From positions 13,962 to 20,174 of the forward strand of contig DCGO01000122.1 of the NCBI GenBank assembly GCA_002314605.1: a DNA stretch of 6,213 bases, written 5' to 3'. Shown here piece by piece: positions 1 to 4,795 of this stretch; position 1 is the stretch's first letter; every line of letters begins with the position of its first letter. The notes beneath the pieces are model-generated. The model saw only the letters and a program-made list of their open reading frames with translations, ran no database searches and was not told where the DNA came from. The position numbers and the translations under genes are program-made. The stretch is from Lentisphaeria bacterium UBA1776 (GTDB lineage Bacteria > Verrucomicrobiota > Lentisphaeria > Victivallales > Victivallaceae).

Positions 1-4
1 TTCC

Positions 5-36
5 CCAGTGGCCGCAAGCCGCCGGAATGAATTTTT
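5..36 (+). terminator. Possible weak terminator of an upstream plus-strand gene
   Basis: A short imperfect hairpin (CC-A-GTGGC, loop CGCAA, GCCGC-C-GG at 5-25) is followed after six bases by five T residues (32-36). It would read on the plus strand and could end a gene lying left of the window. The stem is short, contains a mismatch and a G-U pair, and the T run is interrupted, so this is only a candidate. Confidence 0.25.
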
Positions 37-80
37 AGAGGTACCCTCAAATATTACGACTCCAACGGGTTCTCATGTTG

Positions 81-127
81 GAAGAAATGAAAAGCTCTGC
101 CGTTCAGAGAAAACAAACGGTTGAGCT
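81..127 (-). terminator. Rho-independent terminator of the minus-strand three-gene unit
   Basis: Read on the minus strand, AGCTC (127-123) and CCGTT (120-116) pair with AACGG (104-100) and GAGCT (97-93). This gives two 5-bp stems separated by a 2x2 internal loop, with an 11-nt apical loop. The hairpin runs directly into a T-rich stretch, TTTCATTTCTTC (92-81). It begins about 20 bp after the stop codon of the 231-aa gene, where the end of the operon is expected. The stem is interrupted, so its strength is uncertain. Confidence 0.6.
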
Positions 128-147
128 CAAGCATGGAAACATACAGC

Positions 148-843
148 TTATTTGACCCGCGTCAGCGAGGTCGGCTTCAGATAACAAGTGGTGGTATCCT
201 GATATTCTGTACCGGTAATTTTGGCGGAATAAGTCACGGAAACAAGATACTTTCCGCTGCCGGCTGATTTGACGATGATCTTTGCGTCAGAATCCTCCGT
301 ACCGGATAAAGCATACGGAAGATAGGGCGTCATAAAGAAGTGACCGTCAGGACTCCGGAGGAAAAGGCAGAATTTTCTGGAGGACTTACTTTTCAACAAT
401 CCGAAATGCACATTGCTCGGATACCAACACTGATCCATACGAAAGGGAGCAAGCGCTTTTTTGCTGTCATTGTCAACCCACCTGAAGTGAGACAAGACTG
501 CACCCAGAAGTTCAGAGTCAGCATTATTCTTGTCATGCAGTTGATAACTCCAGTCATCCGGCATATCGACAATCCATGTGAACAGCCTTTTTTCAAGCGC
601 CTCGGATTTCTGCTGCCGTTCAATCCGACGGGCCTCCCGTTCTTCATCAGCAGCTTTCGCCAGTTCCCCCAAAAGTTTAAGGTTCCTCTCCTGCTGTTTT
701 TTGTAAGCACAGTTCCGGCAAAGGCGGCCGTTTTCCCCTTCTTTCGGCCAAAAGGTGGTATCGCATTCACGGCAGGTATTACCAAAAACCTGCTGCAGAA
801 AAAACATTGCTGACAACATGCAAAGCGATCTAAAAAGCTTCAT
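148..843 (-). CDS. Exported protein with N-terminal zinc-finger-like Cys4 module, 231 aa
   Basis: Function not recognised. The N-terminus is a Sec-type signal peptide (MKLFR, then a hydrophobic stretch at about 6-20, likely cleaved near G21/N22). It is followed at once by a Cys4 module, C24-x2-C27-x14-C42-x2-C45, of the zinc ribbon or treble-clef type. Residues about 47-85 are highly charged (KKQQER, EEREARRIERQQ) and probably form a helix or coiled coil. Residues about 86-231 look like a beta-rich globular domain with several aromatic residues and further Cys. ATG at 843 is preceded by GGAG (852-849) with 5-nt spacing, which fixes the start. It is the last gene of the minus-strand unit, 74 bp after the lipoprotein gene. 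Its TCxxCxxxFxPxxG signature is shared with the 617-aa protein two genes upstream, so the two probably act in the same system. A zinc module outside the cytoplasm is unusual; localisation and metal binding are inferred. Confidence 0.85.
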   Translation of the reverse strand: MKLFRSLCMLSAMFFLQQVFGNTCRECDTTFWPKEGENGRLCRNCAYKKQQERNLKLLGELAKAADEEREARRIERQQKSEALEKRLFTWIVDMPDDWSYQLHDKNNADSELLGAVLSHFRWVDNDSKKALAPFRMDQCWYPSNVHFGLLKSKSSRKFCLFLRSPDGHFFMTPYLPYALSGTEDSDAKIIVKSAGSGKYLVSVTYSAKITGTEYQDTTTCYLKPTSLTRVK

Positions 844-870
844 ATCAACTCCGTGTGTTTAGATATGCAA

Positions 871-898
871 ATCAGCGGGGTTGTGCAACCACGCTGAT
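871..898 (-). other. Intercistronic hairpin between lipoprotein and zinc-module genes
   Basis: A 7-bp perfect stem (ATCAGCG at 871-877 with CGCTGAT at 892-898) extends, after one mismatch, with GGTT/AACC around a GCAC loop on the minus strand. It lies in the 74-bp gap between the second and third genes. The bases after it on the minus strand (TTTGCATATC) are not a proper U tract. It is therefore more likely an RNA-processing, stability or partial-attenuation element than a full terminator. Confidence 0.5.
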
Positions 899-917
899 CT
901 GCGAATACATTGATCAA

Positions 918-1730
918 TTAAAAAAGTTTAATTTTCTTTTTCTCAAAAATATTTTTGAGTTTTCCTGATTTTCCTTTTTTAATATTTTCGAGATTCTTTT
1001 TCCCTTTTTTTACGGCTTTATCTGCGGCTTTTTTCTGATTTGCAAACTTTTGGGCATTAGGGGTAACCGCTCCATCAGTGATCTCATCCTGGAGATGAGC
1101 CAAGGCTTTGGGAACAATCTTTTTGGAACGCGTTGCATAGATTTCACGAAGTTTTTTTACGTCCATCCTGCTGAGACAAAAAACGTAATATTTACCTGCC
1201 GGCTCGGAAATAGCTGAAAAGCACGCATTTTCCGATGTACTTTTGGAATCTGCTCCCCATCCGACAAAGGGATACGCGATCCATGTAATCGGAGTAATTC
1301 CGAAAATTTTATGGTTCTCCACCTTGAATTTACATTCACCTTTTTCAGCACCTGCTTCAAGAAGAATCGTGTAACTTTCGTTTTCATAATTAGAAAACGG
1401 AAAAACACCTATCGTCAAAGCCGAAAGGAAATTTAAGGTTCCACTTTCTTTTTCCGTCTTCTTGGTAACGGAAATTTGGGAAGGGATTCCCTTCGCGCGA
1501 GTATCAGTAAACAACTTGGGATTCTGCTTACTCAACAACTTCCGCAATGATGCGGGATCCTGCACTTTGTCATTGAACTTGAACGTGTCAACATAAAGCG
1601 GAAAATCCAAAGACTTGACCAATGCTTTCTCGAACCCATCTGGTTTTTTTGAGGTTGAGGTGTAAATAGAACATCCGCCGAGCAAAACCGCCAACGCCGT
1701 AAATAAGATATTTTTTGTATAAAATTTCAT
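918..1730 (-). CDS. Putative outer-membrane lipoprotein with lysine-rich C-terminal tail, 270 aa
   Basis: Function not recognised. The N-terminus is a lipoprotein signal peptide: MKFYTK, a hydrophobic stretch, and the lipobox L-G-G-C with the lipidated residue at C20. Residue +2 is Ser, which in Lol-type sorting favours the outer membrane. Residues about 34-200 form the folded part, including a hydrophobic stretch (SALTIGVFPF, about 105-115) and an aromatic/Gly segment (PITWIAYPFVGWG). The last 43 residues (228-270) contain 17 lysines and end in KKKIKLF. Such a basic tail could contact peptidoglycan, lipopolysaccharide, nucleic acid or a partner protein; none of these is shown. ATG at 1730 has GAGG (1742-1739) 8 nt upstream, overlapping the end of the 617-aa gene. 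The gap to that stop codon is only 15 bp, so the genes are co-transcribed. The 3' end of the gene is very AT-rich. Confidence 0.85.
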   Translation of the reverse strand: MKFYTKNILFTALAVLLGGCSIYTSTSKKPDGFEKALVKSLDFPLYVDTFKFNDKVQDPASLRKLLSKQNPKLFTDTRAKGIPSQISVTKKTEKESGTLNFLSALTIGVFPFSNYENESYTILLEAGAEKGECKFKVENHKIFGITPITWIAYPFVGWGADSKSTSENACFSAISEPAGKYYVFCLSRMDVKKLREIYATRSKKIVPKALAHLQDEITDGAVTPNAQKFANQKKAADKAVKKGKKNLENIKKGKSGKLKNIFEKKKIKLF

Positions 1731-1745
1731 GAGAAGAACCTCGTT

Positions 1746-3599
1746 TTATTTCTTTACAACCTGCAGATTGTCTTCTTTGGCGGGATCACTCCATTGATAC
1801 CCCGGAGCGGGAACCCACTGAAATCTCTTGGTGCCGGCAACCACATGACTGTTTTTCTTGTGTGCGGTTCCCGGGGTCCAGACAATTTTATCTTTGCCCT
1901 TATCAGTGAATCCGTCAAGCAACTCCCACTTGCCCTCCGTCCCGGCAGCGAAACGCCCGACTTTTTTTGTATCAACCCACCCGGGGGTCCACTCATAAGC
2001 CCCGTTCTTCTGGCGAGTATATCCCGGCAAGACACTCCATTTTCCACTTTGTTCAGAAGCAATAAGACCTTTTTTAGTCGGATGTTTGCTGCCCTTCATC
2101 CAAACAATGGAACCATCTGCAGTCTCTTTATAGCCAACAACAAGGTCCCATTTATTTTCTTTCGCCGCCGAGACGGCTCCCAGTAAGGAGGGATGCTGCA
2201 ATCCGGCCTTCCAAACCCAGTTATGTTCAGCGGTTCCGGAAACATATCCCGGCATGAAAGGCGAAGCAACCCCGGCACACCAGGTCCAGCGCCCGTCTTT
2301 TTTGATGTAGGCAGGGTTATATTGAGACACGCTGGGGTCTTTGCCTAAATTCAAAATTGCCGCATTGGCAGTAAACGCGGGCATGGCAAAAGATTTATGC
2401 TTTTCCTTTTCAAAACAAAAATCATCAAACCGCATAATGTCACCGTCTTTATTTCTCCATCTGCCGGTGACGTTATCATCACAGCAATAATGATGCCCAT
2501 TGACATATTGCTGAAGCATATTCACAGCCTGTGGAGTGGAGCGGGAAAGTACCAATGCAAGTGTTTTTGGACGGTCCTCACACATATTTGAATTCAGTTC
2601 GTTGTATTTTTGGCGCAAAGCATTCAATTTCTTATCCGCAACAGCACGTTCATCACTGTCAACAGTTTTCTGCGCGACCGCTTCAGCCTCTTGAATCTCT
2701 TTTTTCAAGTTATTACAAACATGATTGGCCGCATTCCAATGATATCCCAGATCCCGGGAAATCAGATAACACATAAAATCCGCATTGCCCATGCACTGAT
2801 TCAGAAAATATTCCAGCACGTCAGCACGGTCCTGCCAGAAAACCTCCGACAAAATGTCGTTCGTATAGGTATTGACGAAACGGATCGTGTGCCATTCTTT
2901 GATCAATGCCAAACAACACCTTCCACCGCAAATATTTTCGAGTTCCTGAGGGTTTCCCCCGATATGCCGCCCCAATGCCAAGGCGCAGGGACCGCTTTTA
3001 ACACTGCCCTTCTTGCTTATGTCGCGGAAACGCTTGAAATCCTTTTCGTTCCGGATCGCCGGCCAATAATACTTGACTACCGGCAAACTGGCACGGCTGG
3101 CAATTTTTCCCCAAAAGAGATTCATATCCCGTCCGCCTTTGGTCAATGCTTTCGCTTGCTGAAGTTTTTGATTGATCACCGGGATCTGCTTCTCCGCAGG
3201 GACATTCTCTGCTGCTGAAGTTTTGCAATAATCGGCAAGCGAATTCATCAGAGCATCACGCTTTTGGGAATATTTCGCATTTTCCGAAGCGGCCTTTTGC
3301 TCTGCACGCTGCCGTGCAGCACGCTTTTTAGCAGCAATCGACTTTAACTCCTTTCGTCTATTTTGGCAAGCGCGATTCTGGCAGAAAAAACCGCGTATCC
3401 CATCTTCAGTGTCTCCAATTCTCTCTAAAGTATACATTTGAAATTGAGATACACTCATACCAGCAGTAGGCTGAAAATCCTCATGACAGTTTTCACACGT
3501 TTTCCACTCATTCCCCCCCATTGCAGAAAACGAAATACTGCCGATAATCAAAACGATCCATGACAATATTTGACTTCGATTGAAAAATTTTCCGTTCAT
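1746..3599 (-). CDS. Large exported Cys-rich protein: zinc-finger-like N-terminus, coiled coil, C-terminal Trp repeats, 617 aa
   Basis: Function not recognised. I place the start at ATG 3599, which has AGGA a few bases upstream (ACAGGAAAAGACAA) and begins a normal signal peptide (NGKFFNR, hydrophobic 10-25, possible cleavage after A26). An in-frame ATG at 3641 would add 14 residues but lacks a ribosome binding site. After the signal peptide comes a Cys module, C35-x2-C38 then C73-x4-C78, with the signature TCxxCxxxFxPxxG also found in the 231-aa protein. A basic/charged helix follows (about 80-120). The middle region holds about 13 further cysteines, including RCC and YCC, which suggests disulfides or metal sites. 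A charged helix (KKEIQEAEAVAQ through KYNELN) is a probable coiled coil. From about residue 443 to the end there are tandem 37-residue Trp/Gly repeats. It is first in the minus-strand unit, downstream of the structured leader. A surface or periplasmic binding role is a guess. Confidence 0.85.
   Translation of the reverse strand: MNGKFFNRSQILSWIVLIIGSISFSAMGGNEWKTCENCHEDFQPTAGMSVSQFQMYTLERIGDTEDGIRGFFCQNRACQNRRKELKSIAAKKRAARQRAEQKAASENAKYSQKRDALMNSLADYCKTSAAENVPAEKQIPVINQKLQQAKALTKGGRDMNLFWGKIASRASLPVVKYYWPAIRNEKDFKRFRDISKKGSVKSGPCALALGRHIGGNPQELENICGGRCCLALIKEWHTIRFVNTYTNDILSEVFWQDRADVLEYFLNQCMGNADFMCYLISRDLGYHWNAANHVCNNLKKEIQEAEAVAQKTVDSDERAVADKKLNALRQKYNELNSNMCEDRPKTLALVLSRSTPQAVNMLQQYVNGHHYCCDDNVTGRWRNKDGDIMRFDDFCFEKEKHKSFAMPAFTANAAILNLGKDPSVSQYNPAYIKKDGRWTWCAGVASPFMPGYVSGTAEHNWVWKAGLQHPSLLGAVSAAKENKWDLVVGYKETADGSIVWMKGSKHPTKKGLIASEQSGKWSVLPGYTRQKNGAYEWTPGWVDTKKVGRFAAGTEGKWELLDGFTDKGKDKIVWTPGTAHKKNSHVVAGTKRFQWVPAPGYQWSDPAKEDNLQVVKK
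1749..2273 (-). repeat. Tandem Trp/Gly protein repeats (37 aa unit) at the C-terminus of the 617-aa protein
   Basis: Residues 443-617 divide into a 23-residue short unit, three full 37-residue units (466-502, 503-539, 540-576) and a degenerate final unit (577-617). The full units share G1, G9, W19, G24, Y/F25 and W35; H4-P5 is present in two of them, and the last unit keeps G1, W19, G24 and Y25. The short unit looks like a 37-residue unit lacking about 14 internal residues. DNA identity between units is low, so the repeats are old rather than recently expanded. Confidence 0.75.
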
Positions 3600-3716
3600 T
3601 TGTCTTTTCCTGTTTTTAATACACATAAAATCAACGCACAATTCAACGGGCGATTTATTTTATACCTCTCCTTTCCATCGGCGGCCGCTCGAATTCACAA
3701 ACAGAGGATGCTTTTT
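3600..3716 (-). promoter_or_regulatory. Distal leader between attenuator and 617-aa gene
   Basis: No gene is supported here. On the minus strand the stretch links the terminator hairpin to the start codon at 3599. It contains AAAGGAGAGG followed by TATAAAAT (about 3655-3672), but no suitable start codon follows this Shine-Dalgarno-like run. TATAAAAT could be a -10 box, yet no convincing -35 lies 16-18 bp upstream. A second weak promoter possibility is TTGAAT-17-TGTATT close to the start codon. The stretch also contains a GCGGCCGC octamer near GAATTC. Confidence 0.35.
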
Positions 3717-3764
3717 GAAAAATAAAAAGGCATACCTCGTCACGCATTTCATCTGAGGTACGCC
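3717..3764 (-). terminator. Intrinsic terminator in the leader (attenuator candidate)
   Basis: On the minus strand GGCGTACCTC (3764-3755) pairs with GAGGTATGCC (3738-3729), giving 10 bp including one G-U wobble, with a 16-nt loop (3754-3739). The stem is followed immediately by TTTTTATTTTT (3728-3718). This is a textbook rho-independent terminator about 120 bp upstream of the 617-aa start codon. It either ends a free small RNA or attenuates the operon. Its 5' arm is fully contained in the 3' arm of an alternative upstream hairpin, so the two structures compete. Confidence 0.75.
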
Positions 3765-3767
3765 AAT
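3743..3767. repeat. Inverted repeat, left copy (overlaps rod base and terminator)
   Basis: Bases 3750-3767 (CATCTGAGGTACGCCAAT) are the exact reverse complement of 4029-4046. The match extends outward to 25 bp with two mismatches. A third, imperfect copy (CATCTGAAAACGCCAAT read on the minus strand, 3874-3858) lies inside the leader and forms the 5' arm of the rod hairpin. Confidence 0.85.
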
Positions 3768-3875
3768 ACACCCAATCCCGAATGCGGACAAGGCATGCCA
3801 GACACACAATACATGTGTGGACACGCCTCCTCCAAGCACGGACCGGGATCTTGAATAATTGGCGTTTTCAGATGA
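3749..3875 (-). ncRNA. Structured leader RNA / candidate riboswitch or attenuator (transcript about 3957 to 3718)
   Basis: The minus-strand RNA can fold into one long rod. From the base: TCATCTGA (3875-3868) with TCAGATGA (3756-3749), 8 bp; a 2x3 internal loop; ACGCCAAT (3865-3858) with ATTGGCGT (3767-3760), 8 bp; a 7x6 internal loop; GATCCCG (3850-3844) with CGGGATT (3780-3774); GTGC (3839-3836) with GCAT (3785-3782); a 12-position helix with one mismatch (3833-3822 with 3797-3786); and an apical CACACA/TGTGTG hairpin (3819-3814 with 3808-3803). A small hairpin (GCTTG/CAAGC, 3899-3884) precedes it. Nearly complete pairing with wobbles and small loops argues for selection on structure. The basal 3' arm overlaps the terminator's 5' arm, so the rod acts as an anti-terminator. 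I recognise no T-box, cobalamin, SAM, TPP, c-di-GMP or 6S RNA signature. Folding was done by eye; no ligand is implied. Confidence 0.55.
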
Positions 3876-3964
3876 TCCAACCCGCTTGAGAAGACAAGCT
3901 TTTCAGTTTTTTTGCAGCTTCAATATGTGGTGAGTTCTCTCTCCTCTTTTTTGATTTGGGAGAC

Positions 3965-3993
3965 AATATACGCATACATCCGCCGTTTGTCAA
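3965..3993 (-). promoter_or_regulatory. Sigma-70 type promoter for the leader and minus-strand operon
   Basis: On the minus strand, a perfect -35 box TTGACA (3993-3988), a 17-bp spacer and a -10 box TATATT (3970-3965) predict transcription starting near A3957. It is the strongest promoter-like sequence in the window and lies just upstream of the structured leader. About 360 nt separate the predicted start site from the first start codon at 3599. Confidence 0.8.
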
Positions 3994-4028
3994 GCAGTCT
4001 TTTCCGCTTTTTCCGGGAAATATGAGCC

Positions 4029-4053
4029 ATTGGCGTACCTCAGATGCCATGCG
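4029..4053. repeat. Inverted repeat, right copy, between the divergent promoters
   Basis: Bases 4029-4046 (ATTGGCGTACCTCAGATG) mirror 3750-3767 perfectly, 25 bp in all with two mismatches. This copy lies outside both predicted transcripts: upstream of the minus-strand -35 box (3993) and of the plus-strand -35 box (4131). It therefore cannot be explained as an RNA stem of the leader. It may be a DNA operator, a duplicated fragment of the leader element, or one end of a small repeat unit. Its own TGGC...GCCA ends give weak dyad symmetry. Confidence 0.8.
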
Positions 4054-4130
4054 CTCACCCTTCCGTCATCTCTTTAATCGGCAAAAAACCGCCAATCTTT
4101 CACGGTATTGTGAAAATTCCGGCGGAAAAA

Positions 4131-4159
4131 TTGATTTTTTCCTCATGATGGATTATATT
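4131..4159 (+). promoter_or_regulatory. Promoter of the sigma factor-kinase operon
   Basis: TTGATT (4131-4136), a 17-bp spacer and TATATT (4154-4159) resemble a sigma-70 promoter, with a predicted start near 4166. The resulting 5' leader is only about 19 nt. It contains AGGAG (4175-4179) 5 nt before the ATG at 4185, a strong ribosome binding site. No separate ECF-type autoregulatory promoter was obvious. Confidence 0.65.
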
Positions 4160-4184
4160 ACCCCTCAAAACTTCAGGAGCATTT

Positions 4185-4793
4185 ATGGCACTGTATCCGG
4201 AAACCAGCCGCACCATGCTGGAAAAAGTCATCGCCGGGGACGAAATCGGCTGGGAAAATTTCTTCCGCACCTACGCCCCCGTGATCCGCACCCTCTGCAA
4301 AATTTCCAACCTCAACGGGGCCGATGCCGAAGATGTCGTTCAGGAGGTCATGAGCCAGTTTGCCCGCCAGCGCGGCAAATTCCGCTATCAGCCGGAAAAA
4401 GCCCGGTTCCACACCTATTTCAGCTGTCTCGTCCGGGGTGCCATCGCCAATGTTTTCCGGAATGCCGCCAAAGCCGCCCGGATCCAGTCCATCCCGGAGG
4501 ATCTCCTGACAAACGATACCCGATGGGATGCGCAATTTGACGAGGTCTGGCGGGAAAATACTCTTCAGGAAGCGCTGCACAAACTGGCTTCACACGTCTC
4601 TTCTCGCAATTACCTGGCATTCACCATGAGCACGCTGCAGGGGCACTCCGTAAAGGAAACGGCGGAATTCCTCCACATTTCCGCCCCGCAGATCTATCTT
4701 GTCCGCAACCGCTGCACCGGACTCCTCCGCGACATCATCCGCCGCTGCAACGACGCGGACCCGGAACTCAACCTCTCCCTGCCGGAGAAATAA
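4185..4793 (+). CDS. ECF-type RNA polymerase sigma factor, 202 aa
   Basis: A two-domain extracytoplasmic-function-like sigma-70 factor that would direct RNA polymerase to a specific promoter set. Region 2 spans about residues 20-92: WENFFRTYAPVI, then DAEDVVQEV (47-55, the core-binding acidic motif), then GKFRYQPEKARFHTYFSCLVRG (64-85), corresponding to the -10 recognition and melting area. Region 4 spans about 123-185, with a helix-turn-helix at GHSVKETAEFLHISAPQIYL (153-172) for -35 recognition. Length and domain order are normal for the family. The start ATG has AGGAG 5 nt upstream. The gene ends 2 bp before the kinase gene, whose ribosome binding site lies inside this gene's 3' end. The phospho-control suggested by this pairing, instead of a classical anti-sigma factor, is known for some ECF groups but is inference here. 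Target genes are unknown. Confidence 0.9.
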   Translation: MALYPETSRTMLEKVIAGDEIGWENFFRTYAPVIRTLCKISNLNGADAEDVVQEVMSQFARQRGKFRYQPEKARFHTYFSCLVRGAIANVFRNAAKAARIQSIPEDLLTNDTRWDAQFDEVWRENTLQEALHKLASHVSSRNYLAFTMSTLQGHSVKETAEFLHISAPQIYLVRNRCTGLLRDIIRRCNDADPELNLSLPEK

Positions 4794-4795
4794 AA

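Noticed and set aside
340..813. 157-codon plus-strand open frame
   Set aside because: It lies entirely antisense to the 231-aa exported protein gene, which has a good ribosome binding site and signal peptide.
2610..3218. 202-codon plus-strand open frame
   Set aside because: It is antisense to the 617-aa gene, has no ribosome binding site or plausible domain, and the opposite strand has a signal peptide and coherent domains.
3600..3641. Upstream in-frame ATG at 3641 as the start of the large exported protein
   Set aside because: It lacks a ribosome binding site and puts charged residues before the signal peptide; the ATG at 3599 has AGGA upstream and a normal signal peptide.
3681..3696. GCGGCCGC next to GAATTC, resembling a NotI/EcoRI cloning adaptor
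   Set aside because: Flanking sequence is continuous and no other vector sequence is present, so chance is adequate; reads spanning the site would settle it.
3884..3915. Plus-strand terminator (GCTTG/CAAGC followed by T runs)
   Set aside because: The stem is only 5 bp, the T run is separated from it, and no plus-strand gene lies upstream to need it.
3749..3957. 6S RNA, tmRNA, SRP RNA or a known riboswitch (T-box, cobalamin, SAM, TPP, c-di-GMP)
   Set aside because: No characteristic conserved sequences were found, the 5' and 3' ends do not pair as in 6S RNA, and there is no CCA-type end or T-box motif.
3868..4050. 60-codon open frame on the minus strand
   Set aside because: It starts upstream of the predicted promoter, runs through the -35/-10 boxes and leader, has no clear ribosome binding site and encodes no recognisable protein.
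3743..4053. Retron msr-msd locus or a transposon with terminal inverted repeats
   Set aside because: There is no reverse transcriptase or transposase in the window, the right repeat lies upstream of the promoter rather than in the RNA, and no target-site duplication is visible.
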